This document shows positions 16,610 to 23,342 of a DNA stretch of 37,577 nt, in pieces. Below the pieces are notes generated by a model, which saw only the letters and a program-made list of their open reading frames with translations, searched no databases and had not been told where the DNA came from. The translations under genes were made by a program, and so were the position numbers. This DNA is from Mycobacterium sp. 1465703.0 (lineage in GTDB: Bacteria; Actinomycetota; Actinomycetes; Mycobacteriales; Mycobacteriaceae), in the NCBI RefSeq assembly GCF_001672975.1, contig NZ_LZKU01000283.1, positions 1-37,577 of the forward strand, read 5' to 3'. Each line of letters begins with the position of its first letter. Within the stretch, counting starts at the first letter, position 1.

Positions 16610-17443
16610 ATGGCCGTCGTAACCATGAAGCAGCTGCTCGACAGCGGCACCCACTTCGGGCACCAGACCCGTCGCTGGAATCCCAAGATGAAGCGGTTCA
16701 TCTTCACCGACCGCAACGGCATCTACATCATCGACCTGCAGCAGACGCTGACCTTCATCGATCAGGCGTACGAGTTCGTCAAGGAAACCGTCGCCCACGG
16801 TGGCAGCGTGCTGTTCGTCGGCACCAAGAAGCAGGCGCAGGAATCGGTGGCGGCCGAGGCCACCCGGGTCGGCATGCCCTACGTGAACCAGCGCTGGCTG
16901 GGCGGCATGCTGACCAACTTCTCCACCGTGCACAAGCGGCTGCAGCGCCTCAAGGAACTCGAGGCGATGGAGCAGACCGGTGGCTTCGAAGGCCGCACCA
17001 AGAAGGAAATCTTGATGCTGACCCGCGAGAAGAACAAGCTGGAACGCAGCCTCGGCGGTATCCGCGACATGGCCAAGGTGCCGTCTGCGATCTGGGTCGT
17101 CGACACCAACAAGGAGCACATCGCCGTCGGCGAGGCCCGCAAACTCGGTATCCCGGTCATCGCGATCCTGGACACCAACTGCGACCCCGACGAGGTCGAT
17201 TACCCGATCCCGGGTAACGACGACGCGATCCGTTCGGCCGCGTTGCTGACAAAGGTGATCGCCTCCGCGGTCGCCGAGGGTCTGCAGGCCCGCGCCGGAG
17301 TCGGCCGTGGCGACGGCAAGCCCGAGGCCGAGGCCGCCGAGCCGCTCGCCGAATGGGAGCAGGAGCTGCTGGCCTCCGCTACCGCCACCGCCCCCACCGA
17401 CGCCGCTGCGGGCACCCCCGACTCAACCCCCACGGAAGGCTAA
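16610..17443 (+). CDS. rpsB: 30S ribosomal protein S2
   Basis: Ribosomal protein S2, 277 residues, unmistakable from MKQLLDSGTHFGHQTRRWNPKM and QRWLGGMLTNF. It binds the small subunit near the platform and anchors S1-like interactions and mRNA. The C-terminal tail after GRGDGKPEAEA is acidic and Ala/Thr-rich, common in mycobacterial S2. ATG 16610 has AAGTAAGG upstream. tsf follows one base after its TAA, the conserved rpsB-tsf operon. Confidence 0.98.
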   Translation: MAVVTMKQLLDSGTHFGHQTRRWNPKMKRFIFTDRNGIYIIDLQQTLTFIDQAYEFVKETVAHGGSVLFVGTKKQAQESVAAEATRVGMPYVNQRWLGGMLTNFSTVHKRLQRLKELEAMEQTGGFEGRTKKEILMLTREKNKLERSLGGIRDMAKVPSAIWVVDTNKEHIAVGEARKLGIPVIAILDTNCDPDEVDYPIPGNDDAIRSAALLTKVIASAVAEGLQARAGVGRGDGKPEAEAAEPLAEWEQELLASATATAPTDAAAGTPDSTPTEG

Positions 17444-17444
17444 T

Positions 17445-18260
17445 ATGGCGAACTTCACCGCTGCCGACGTCAAGCGGCTTCGGGAACTCACCGGCGCCGG
17501 CATGCTCGACTGCAAGAACGCGCTGGCCGACAGCGACGGCGACTTCGACAAGGCCGTCGAGGCGCTGCGCATCAAGGGCGCCAAAGACGTCGGCAAGCGT
17601 GCCGAGCGCGCGACGGCCGAAGGTCTGGTGGCGGCCCAGGGCGGCGCGCTCATCGAGCTGAACAGCGAGACCGACTTCGTCGCCAAGAACGCGGAGTTCC
17701 AGGCGCTGGCCGACCAGATCGTGGCGGCGGCCGTGTCGTCGAAGGCCAAAGACGTCGACGGGCTCAAGGCCGCCAGCGTCGGTGATAAGACCGTCGAACA
17801 GGCCATCGCCGAACTGTCGGCCAAGATCGGCGAGAAGTTGGAGCTGCGCCGTGTCGCGAACTTCGACGGCACCGTCGAGACCTACCTGCACCGGCGGGCG
17901 GCCGACCTGCCTCCCGCGGTCGGCGTGCTGGTCGAATACGAAGGTTCGGACACCGAGGCCGCCCACGCCGTCGCGCTGCAGATCGCCGCGCTCAAGGCGC
18001 GCTACCTGTCCCGCGACGACGTGCCCGAAGACGTCGTGGCCAGCGAGCGCCGCATCGCCGAGGAAACCGCCAAGGCGGAGGGCAAGCCGGAGCAGGCGCT
18101 GCCCAAGATCGTCGAGGGCCGGCTGAACGGCTTCTTCAAGGACGCGGTGCTGCTCGAGCAGCCGTCGGTGTCGGACAGCAAGAAGACCGTCAAGGCCCTG
18201 CTCGACGACGCCGGCGTCACCGTGACGCGGTTCGTTCGCTTCGAGGTGGGTCAGGCCTAA
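17445..18260 (+). CDS. tsf: translation elongation factor Ts
   Basis: EF-Ts of 271 residues, the same length as in M. tuberculosis. It recharges EF-Tu by exchanging GDP for GTP. The N-terminal UBA-like domain reads VKRLRELTGAGMLDCKNAL and the EF-Tu contact motif is TDFVAKN. The full dimerisation region and C-terminal module are present. The start ATG is one base after the rpsB stop, with CGGAAGG within the end of rpsB as ribosome site. Confidence 0.98.
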   Translation: MANFTAADVKRLRELTGAGMLDCKNALADSDGDFDKAVEALRIKGAKDVGKRAERATAEGLVAAQGGALIELNSETDFVAKNAEFQALADQIVAAAVSSKAKDVDGLKAASVGDKTVEQAIAELSAKIGEKLELRRVANFDGTVETYLHRRAADLPPAVGVLVEYEGSDTEAAHAVALQIAALKARYLSRDDVPEDVVASERRIAEETAKAEGKPEQALPKIVEGRLNGFFKDAVLLEQPSVSDSKKTVKALLDDAGVTVTRFVRFEVGQA

Positions 18261-18299
18261 CCCGGGCCGAACCGGGGCCGTTGCGCAAGCGGGGAATCT

Positions 18300-18313
18300 C
18301 CCGCATGCGCGGG
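18300..18313 (+). terminator. weak hairpin downstream of tsf
   Basis: CCCGC-ATGC-GCGGG forms a short GC stem 40 bases after the tsf stop. There is no T-run and the stem is only five pairs, so it may be a pause site or nothing. amiC begins 22 bases later. Confidence 0.25.
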
Positions 18314-18335
18314 TGCGCGAGTTAGCGTCAGTGGC

Positions 18336-19742
18336 ATGCGACACGTGCACGCTTTCGGCGACGACGCCCTCGGCGATCTGGACGCGGTCGGCCTGGCCGA
18401 CGCCCTGAAATCGGGCCGGGTCGGCAGGGCCGAGGTGGTCGAGGCCGCGATCGCCCGCACCGAGGCCGTCGACCCGCTGCTGAACGGGTTGGCGTACGCG
18501 GCTTTTCAGCAAGCGCGAGCGGCCGTGTCCGACCCGCCGAGCGGCTACTTCGGCGGCGTCCCCACGTTCATCAAGGACAACACCGACGTCGCCGGGCAGC
18601 CCAGCATGCACGGCACCGACGCGTGGACGAGCTGGAACGCCGTCGCCGACAGCGTGTTCACCAAGCTGTTCCTGGCCACCGGGCTGATCTCGGTGGGCAA
18701 GACGCAGCTGTCGGAGTTCGGGTTCAGCGCGTCGGCCGAACACCCGCGGCTGGGCCCGGTCCGCAACCCGTGGGACACCGAATACAGTGCGGGCGCGTCC
18801 TCGTCGGGGTCGGGTGCGTTCGTCGCGGCCGGTGTGGTGCCTATCGCGCACGCCAATGACGGCGGCGGTTCGATCCGAATTCCGGCCTCGTGCAATGGCT
18901 TGGTGGGGCTCAAACCGTCCCGCGGGCGGTTGCCACTGGACTCGACGCTGCGCCGGATGCCGGTGGGTGTCGTGGTCAACGGCGTGGTGACCCGGTCGGT
19001 CCGTGACACCGCGGCGTTCTACCGTGAGGCGGAGCGGATCTGGCGCAACCCCAAGCTGGCCCCGGTCGGCGACGTCACCGCGCCTGGTCGGCAGCGGTTA
19101 AGGATCGCCGTGCTGACCCGCTCGGTACGGCGCGAGTGCAGCCCCCAGATACGGGAGTTGACGCTGAAGACCGCCGGCCTGCTCGAGGAGCTGGGGCATC
19201 GTGTCGAACACCTCGACGAGCCTCCGGTCGCGGCGAGCTTCGTCGACGACTTCGTCATGTACTGGGGATTTTTGGCGCTGGCCCAGGTACGCGGCGGGCG
19301 ACATATGTTCGGCGAGACGTTCGATCCCAGCAAGCTGGACAGCCTGACGCTGGGCCTTCTTCGGCACACCAGCCGCAATATCCACCGCCTTCCGATGGCG
19401 ATCGTGCGGCTGCGCCGGGCGCGCCGGCGCACCGCGGCGTTCTTCGGCACGTACGACGCGGTGCTGACGCCGACGCTTGCCGACGAGACGCCCCGCATCG
19501 GATTTCTGGCGCCGACCGATTACCAACAGGTGATGAGCCGGCTGATCGATTGGGTCTCGTTCACCCCGCTGCACAACGTCACCGGCGAACCCGCGATCTC
19601 GCTGCCGTTGGCCTCATCCGCCCACGGCATGCCGGTGGGCATGATGCTGTCGGCCGATATGGGTCAGGAAGCGCTGCTGCTCGAATTGGCCTATGAGCTT
19701 GAAGAGGCGCAGCCGTGGACCGGTATCCCGGCCGCGGGGTGA
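18336..19742 (+). CDS. amiC: amidase signature family hydrolase, AmiC type
   Basis: Amidase of 468 residues homologous to Rv2888c. The Ser-cisSer-Lys triad is visible: Lys80 in PTFIKDN, the cis-serine among Ser155-157 in GASSSGSG, and the nucleophile Ser179 in DGGGSIRIPAS. It hydrolyses carboxamides to acid and ammonia; the natural substrate in mycobacteria is not settled. It follows tsf by 75 bases and converges on a MarR gene. TAGCGT at 18323-18328 is placed correctly for a leaderless transcript starting at or next to the ATG, which would explain the poor ribosome site. Confidence 0.92.
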   Translation: MRHVHAFGDDALGDLDAVGLADALKSGRVGRAEVVEAAIARTEAVDPLLNGLAYAAFQQARAAVSDPPSGYFGGVPTFIKDNTDVAGQPSMHGTDAWTSWNAVADSVFTKLFLATGLISVGKTQLSEFGFSASAEHPRLGPVRNPWDTEYSAGASSSGSGAFVAAGVVPIAHANDGGGSIRIPASCNGLVGLKPSRGRLPLDSTLRRMPVGVVVNGVVTRSVRDTAAFYREAERIWRNPKLAPVGDVTAPGRQRLRIAVLTRSVRRECSPQIRELTLKTAGLLEELGHRVEHLDEPPVAASFVDDFVMYWGFLALAQVRGGRHMFGETFDPSKLDSLTLGLLRHTSRNIHRLPMAIVRLRRARRRTAAFFGTYDAVLTPTLADETPRIGFLAPTDYQQVMSRLIDWVSFTPLHNVTGEPAISLPLASSAHGMPVGMMLSADMGQEALLLELAYELEEAQPWTGIPAAG

Positions 19743-19782
19743 TTTCGGCGACCCGCGTCGCCCGGCTGCGCCGCGCTTGCCG

Positions 19783-20202
19783 CTAGTCGGAGCCCAGTTT
19801 CTCGAGCATCCTTTTGAATTCGCGCTGCTGAGTTTCGGTGAGCTTGCTCAGGATGCGGGCATCGGCGCCACGGACCGCGCCTTCGGCGCGCTTGAGCAGG
19901 GCGCGGCCCTGGCCGGTCAGGTTGGCCGGGAGCGCGCGTCCCGATGACACCGACGACGGGCGTGCCACCGCCCCGACTTCTTCCAGCTTGCGCAGCACCG
20001 TGTTCATCGCCTGCGGGGTGACGTTGGTGTGGCGGGACAACTCCGCACTCGACATCCCCGGATAGAGCGAAAGAATGCGCAGGCAAACGAATTCGGGCAG
20101 GGTCAGGCCCAGCGGACCCAACACGGCGGAAACCTCTGGTCGCAGAACCGCTGCCACTCGATAGAGCAGGTAACCAAGCGGCGCATCGTCGGCCTGAATC
20201 AC
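19783..20202 (-). CDS. MarR family transcriptional regulator (Rv2887-like)
   Basis: MarR protein of 139 residues, the length of Rv2887. The winged helix-turn-helix is at about residues 35-95 (LTLPEFVCLRIL, SSAELSRHTNVTPQAMNTVLRKLEEVGAV), with flanking dimerisation helices (GYLLYRVAAVLRPEV and the C-terminal ETQQREFKRMLEKL). Rv2887 is known to repress a methyltransferase gene elsewhere in M. tuberculosis and to affect drug sensitivity. The start is GTG 20202. It converges on amiC with 40 bases between, as in M. tuberculosis. Confidence 0.92.
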   Translation of the reverse strand: MIQADDAPLGYLLYRVAAVLRPEVSAVLGPLGLTLPEFVCLRILSLYPGMSSAELSRHTNVTPQAMNTVLRKLEEVGAVARPSSVSSGRALPANLTGQGRALLKRAEGAVRGADARILSKLTETQQREFKRMLEKLGSD

Positions 20203-20257
20203 GTCAACGATATTGGCATACTTCTACCGGCTCGATGCGCAACTTGTCCGGGACCGC

Positions 20258-20295
20258 GATTGTCTGCCCGGCGAAGGGGTAACCGACCGGTTACC
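20258..20295 (+). promoter_or_regulatory. candidate SigF-type promoter and 18-bp palindrome before the ChaB-like gene
   Basis: GATT (20258-20261), 15 bases, then GGGTAA (20277-20282) resembles the SigF pattern GTTT-N15-17-GGGTA with one mismatch. The -10 lies in a near-perfect 18-base palindrome, GGTAACCGACCGGTTACC (20278-20295), which may be an operator. The ChaB-like ATG is 44 bases downstream of the -10. Confidence 0.45.
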
Positions 20296-20325
20296 GGCAG
20301 CCCTTTTGCCACACGAGGAGGTTCG

Positions 20326-20739
20326 ATGCCGAAAACGACTAAAGGCGGCGCGCCTAAAAAGAGTGAATTACCAAGCACTCTGCAACGTTCCAGCGCCAAA
20401 GCCCAACGTACATTCGCGAAAACGCATGACGCGGCTGCCGAAGAGTACGGCAGTGAGGAGCGTGCCCACCGGGTGGCGTACTCCGCTGTCAAGCACAGTT
20501 TCGAAAAGGTCGGCGACCACTGGGAGGCCAAAGACGAGAAAGGGCCATCCGATCAACGGGCTAAAAGCGGCGGCCCACGACCAACCGGAGAATCGGCCGA
20601 GGGGGTAGACGCAAATGCAAGCAAAAAGCATCTGCTTGACGTGGCCCGCCGGCTCGACATCGCCGGCCGCTCCGCGATGAACAAGTCTGAATTGGTCGAC
20701 GCGATCAAGAAGCAGAACCGCCGGCTCCGGGGCCGCTGA
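20326..20739 (+). CDS. ChaB-like protein with C-terminal Rho-N/SAP-like domain
   Basis: Hydrophilic protein of 137 residues. Residues 12-65 match the ChaB family (LPSTLQRSSAKAQRTFAKTHD, then ERAHRVAYSAVKHSFEKVGDHWEAK). ChaB is named after a neighbour of the E. coli cation antiporter ChaA, but its function is not known. A linker is followed at about residues 98-137 by a Rho N-terminal/SAP-like helix pair (LLDVARRLDIAGRSAMNKSELVDAI), a probable nucleic-acid-binding module. The start has GAGGAGG five bases upstream. It lies in the stress-like gene run and has a SigF-type promoter candidate. Confidence 0.88.
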   Translation: MPKTTKGGAPKKSELPSTLQRSSAKAQRTFAKTHDAAAEEYGSEERAHRVAYSAVKHSFEKVGDHWEAKDEKGPSDQRAKSGGPRPTGESAEGVDANASKKHLLDVARRLDIAGRSAMNKSELVDAIKKQNRRLRGR

Positions 20740-20856
20740 GGGTGTTGGCACCGCGGCGAAATCGGGCCAGCAACCGGGCTTTCGGCGTGCGCAGCGCGAA
20801 AGACTCCCGCCCGCCGGAGCCGTTTTGGCGCCGGGTGATCGGGCACCCCGTCAGCC

Positions 20857-21186
20857 ATGGTTGCGTCTACTACTCCTAGCCAACTTCGCCGGTGCCTCAG
20901 TGATGTGGACTTTCCGGCGAACAGACAGGACCTGCTCAGCGCCGCCGAGCGTAACGGCTGCGACGGCGAAACGATCCGTGCGTTGCGCGCCGTTCCGCCG
21001 GAGACCTACGCAAATGCCGCTCAGGTAACGGCCTCGGTCACCATCGCCGACGATCGTGACGTTGCCGACAGTGACACGGCCGCGGCGCGTCGCACGCACA
21101 CCCAGCCCGGCCGGGCCGAAAGCGCGAAAGAAATCCCCGCACAGAACCCGATAGTCGACGAGTTGGGTGAAAACCGCGGTTCGTGA
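20857..21186 (+). CDS. DUF2795 family protein
   Basis: Protein of 109 residues. Residues 8-62 fit the DUF2795 pattern: QLRRCLSDVDFPANRQDLLSAAERNGCDGETIRALRAVPPETYAN, a small helical domain of unknown function frequent in actinobacteria. The remaining residues are polar and look disordered. There is no clear ribosome site before ATG 20857. The gene lies between the ChaB-like gene and the convergent SDR gene, both of stress-associated families. Function is not known. Confidence 0.75.
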   Translation: MVASTTPSQLRRCLSDVDFPANRQDLLSAAERNGCDGETIRALRAVPPETYANAAQVTASVTIADDRDVADSDTAAARRTHTQPGRAESAKEIPAQNPIVDELGENRGS

Positions 21187-21215
21187 CGGCGGCCAGAAAC
21201 CGGTGTCCGTGAGGG

Positions 21216-21236
21216 CGGCAGCAGAACCCGCTGCCG
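21216..21236. terminator. hairpin between convergent DUF2795 and SDR genes
   Basis: CGGCAGC (21216-21222) and GCTGCCG (21230-21236) form a perfect 7-bp stem with a 7-base loop between two convergent stop codons. No T-run on either side. Its position suits a bidirectional terminator. Confidence 0.45.
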
Positions 21237-21248
21237 TGTAACGCCTTT

Positions 21249-21272
21249 CGTTAGAGAATCCGTTAGAGAATC
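21249..21272. repeat. 12-bp tandem duplication across the SDR stop codon
   Basis: CGTTAGAGAATC occurs twice in a row (21249-21260, 21261-21272). The stop codon of the minus-strand SDR gene lies in the copy nearer the gene; the second copy supplies a further in-frame stop four codons on. Confidence 0.85.
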
Positions 21273-22102
21273 GGCCGTCCACCGGTCACCGCGACGCGTG
21301 CCCCGGAGATGTAGCTGGCGTCGTCGGAGGCCAGCAGCACATAGATCGCAGCGAGTTCGGCGGGCTGGCCGGCCCGCCCCAGCGGTACGTTGTCGCCGAA
21401 GGATTCCACGCTGTCCGGTGGCATGGTCGACGGGATCAAAGGCGTCCATATCGGTCCGGGCGCCACACTGTTGACTCGAATTCCTTTGTCGCCCAACAGC
21501 TGTGCCAGGCTGGCCGAGAAATTGGCAATGGCCGCCTTGGTCGCGGCATAGGGTGCCAAGGTGGGATTGGGCGTATCGGAATTGACCGACGAGCTACCGA
21601 TGATCGACGAACCGGGGCCCATGTGCGGGACGGCGGCCTTTGCGAGGTAGAAATATGCACCGATGTTGAGTCGGAAGGTGTACTCCCACTCCTCGTCGCT
21701 GATCTCCTCGAGGCTTTTGCGCATCATCTGATAGGCGGAGTTGTTGACCAGAATGTCGACGCCGCCCAGTTCCTGCACGGCGCGGTCCACGACCGCTCGA
21801 CAGTGCGCAGCATCGGACAGATCACCGGGGACCAGCACGCATTTGCGACCGGCATCGGTGACGTAGCGGGCAACATCGCGAGCGTCGTCATCCTCGTTGA
21901 GGTACGCGATCAACACGTCAGCGCCCTCGCGTGCGAACGCGATGGCGACGGCACGCCCGATCCCGCTGTCGCCGCCGGTGATGATGGCTTTTTTGCCCAC
22001 CAGCTTTCCCGAGCCCTGGTAACTGTTCTCACCGCAGTCAGGAATCGGGTCCATCTGCGACTGCACGCCGGGAACGGATTGTTGTTGCGCCACAAAGCCC
22101 AT
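21263..22102 (-). CDS. short-chain dehydrogenase/reductase, YghA/general-stress type
   Basis: SDR of 279 residues with a long N-terminal arm (PIPDCGENSYQGSGKLVGKKAIITG) that marks the YghA/general stress protein 39 group. The cofactor motif is GGDSGIGRA, the structural motif is NNSAYQ, and the active-site pair is YAATK. The C-terminal APGPIWTPLIPSTMP segment is characteristic. Its substrate is not known; relatives are often induced by general stress. ATG 22102 is preceded by AAAGGA. It shares the strand with the small acidic gene upstream. The stop codon sits in a 12-bp tandem duplication. Confidence 0.92.
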   Translation of the reverse strand: MGFVAQQQSVPGVQSQMDPIPDCGENSYQGSGKLVGKKAIITGGDSGIGRAVAIAFAREGADVLIAYLNEDDDARDVARYVTDAGRKCVLVPGDLSDAAHCRAVVDRAVQELGGVDILVNNSAYQMMRKSLEEISDEEWEYTFRLNIGAYFYLAKAAVPHMGPGSSIIGSSSVNSDTPNPTLAPYAATKAAIANFSASLAQLLGDKGIRVNSVAPGPIWTPLIPSTMPPDSVESFGDNVPLGRAGQPAELAAIYVLLASDDASYISGARVAVTGGRPIL

Positions 22103-22181
22103 GAGTTTTCCTTTACTGGTTCAAAAGTAGTTCTGGATCCACAATCGGCGATAAGTCCAGCAAACCAGCCGAATCAACCGC

Positions 22182-22358
22182 TTATGATTCACGCGGCCGT
22201 GGGCCGGCGGTCGCAACGTCCGGGTCGTCGTCGGTGGGCGGTTCCGGATCACGCCATTCCTCGCTGCGGCTGGATCGGTTGCCGCGAACCGTGCCTTCCA
22301 ATTCTTCTTTGAGCGCGTCGTCCTCGCGTGAACTGTGCTTAGAGTTTCCGCGTTGCAC
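22182..22358 (-). CDS. small acidic hydrophilic protein, actinobacterial
   Basis: Protein of 58 residues, strongly charged, with the core DDALKEELEGTVRGNRSSRSEEW followed by RDPEPPTDDDPD. From memory, this core resembles the N-terminal part of longer Streptomyces DUF2795 proteins, whose second half is here a separate gene at 20857. GTG 22358 is chosen because AAGGGGG lies about ten bases upstream; the frame extends to a GTG at 22451 but that segment looks non-coding. It is 79 bases upstream of the SDR gene on the same strand. Function not recognised. Confidence 0.6.
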   Translation of the reverse strand: MQRGNSKHSSREDDALKEELEGTVRGNRSSRSEEWRDPEPPTDDDPDVATAGPRPRES

Positions 22359-22669
22359 CTGACTGCCCCCTTCGCGACTGTCTCGGCTTGCCCACCCCGG
22401 CGGCCGATTGCCAGGTGAAGGCCTCAGCGCACCGTTTACCCGCCGCGCCACGGCCTAATCGCGGCGGCCCCCGTGTGAGTGGTGGTGCAGGTGTTAACAC
22501 CTGATACGAAAGGCGCTGTCCCTGAATGCAACTCTTTTACGGCAGTTAACTGGCGGTTATACGCGGAAGCGTGGGTGTAAATGTTTAAGGCGGAGGCCGC
22601 ATGGCTATTTGCTGCGTATATGTGTCTGCCCTTCCGGGGGGCAATTGTTCTAAACGAAAGGAACGAACA
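22359..22669. promoter_or_regulatory. divergent control region between the small acidic gene and the MPT63-like gene
   Basis: A gap of 311 bases. It contains a perfect 16-bp palindrome CAGGTGTTAACACCTG (22488-22503) and a second palindrome CAGTTAACTG (22543-22552). Both are centred on GTTAAC and their centres are 52 bases apart, about five helical turns. On the minus strand GATT (22457-22460), 15 bases, GGGTAA (22436-22441) is a SigF-like promoter for the small acidic gene, with the same spacing as that before the ChaB-like gene. No small ORF in the gap is convincing. Confidence 0.55.
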
Positions 22670-23248
22670 ATGAAGGTCACTAAGATCGCTGCGACAGCTG
22701 CCGCTGCCGGTGGTATAGCGGTGGCAGGTGTTTTGGGGGTGACGCCCGCTTCTGCCGCGCCCAACATCCAGGGCTTCGGTACCAGCGAACAGCTTGTGGA
22801 CGGGGCGCTCATCACCAACTACACGGTGAGCAACCTGCAACCCAGCAATGTCACCATCCCCGGCTACACGCCTAAAGGGACGCTCTACCAGGCGGATATC
22901 ACCGCCAGGTCGGACGGCGGGCTCGTCACCCCGATGGTCAATGACTTCATCGCCCGGGGGCCCAACGGCCAGAACTACCGGGTGATCGACAAGGTCGGCG
23001 CGCCCAACGGGTTGAACCCGGCACCGATCGCGCAGGGTAACGAGTCGACCGGCACGCTGTACTTCGACGTGACCGGCGCGCCCCCGAACGGCGTCGTTTA
23101 CAACGACGGAAACCAAGACGTGCTGATCTGGACGTCAAACGTCGAGGGTGGCGCGGCGCCTGGCGCGCCGAACAGCCCGGCACCGGGCGCTCCGCCTGCT
23201 CCGGCGGCGCCGGCACCGGGTGCTCCGCCTGCTCCGGCGCACACCTAA
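22670..23248 (+). CDS. secreted MPT63-like (DUF1942) protein with Pro/Ala-rich tail
   Basis: Secreted protein of 192 residues. A Sec signal peptide (residues 1-30, ending TPASAA) precedes an immunoglobulin-like MPT63 domain: VSNLQPSNVTIPGYTPKGTL, VTPMVNDFIARGPNGQNYRV, QGNESTGTLYFDVTG and DVLIWTS all parallel MPT63 (Rv1926c). Unlike MPT63, which stops at that point, it has an extra tail of about 35 residues made of Ala-Pro-Gly repeats. The start ATG 22670 has GAAAGGA upstream. It may be a cell-wall or extracellular antigen; no enzymatic function is known for the family. A strong terminator follows. Confidence 0.9.
   Translation: MKVTKIAATAAAAGGIAVAGVLGVTPASAAPNIQGFGTSEQLVDGALITNYTVSNLQPSNVTIPGYTPKGTLYQADITARSDGGLVTPMVNDFIARGPNGQNYRVIDKVGAPNGLNPAPIAQGNESTGTLYFDVTGAPPNGVVYNDGNQDVLIWTSNVEGGAAPGAPNSPAPGAPPAPAAPAPGAPPAPAHT
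23177..23239 (+). repeat. 30-bp direct repeat, period 33, in the Pro/Ala-rich tail
   Basis: Two 30-base copies (23177-23206, 23210-23239) differ by a single base and are offset by 33 bases, so they keep frame and encode repeated AlaProGlyAlaProProAlaProAla units. This is a recent in-frame duplication. Confidence 0.9.
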
Positions 23249-23259
23249 ACCGGCTCGTC

Positions 23260-23295
23260 AATCTCCCCGCGCCAGGTACGTGGCGCGGGGAGATT
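23260..23295 (+). terminator. perfect 15-bp stem terminator after the MPT63-like gene
   Basis: Arms 23260-23274 and 23281-23295 pair perfectly over 15 bases around the loop GGTACG, starting 12 bases after the stop codon. The T-run is missing, as is usual for mycobacterial terminators. Confidence 0.8.
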
Positions 23296-23342
23296 TGCGG
23301 TTAGGGGAATCGCGCGCGGCCGAATCGGGTATCCGACAAGCC

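Noticed and set aside
17379..18851. Minus-strand open frame of 490 codons opposite tsf and amiC
   Set aside because: Composition is that of a GC-rich shadow, and tsf is certain.
22359..22451. N-terminal extension of the small acidic protein to a GTG at 22451
   Set aside because: No ribosome site at 22451, while GTG 22358 has AAGGGGG in the right place; the extension is Arg/Pro-rich and overlaps the promoter candidate.
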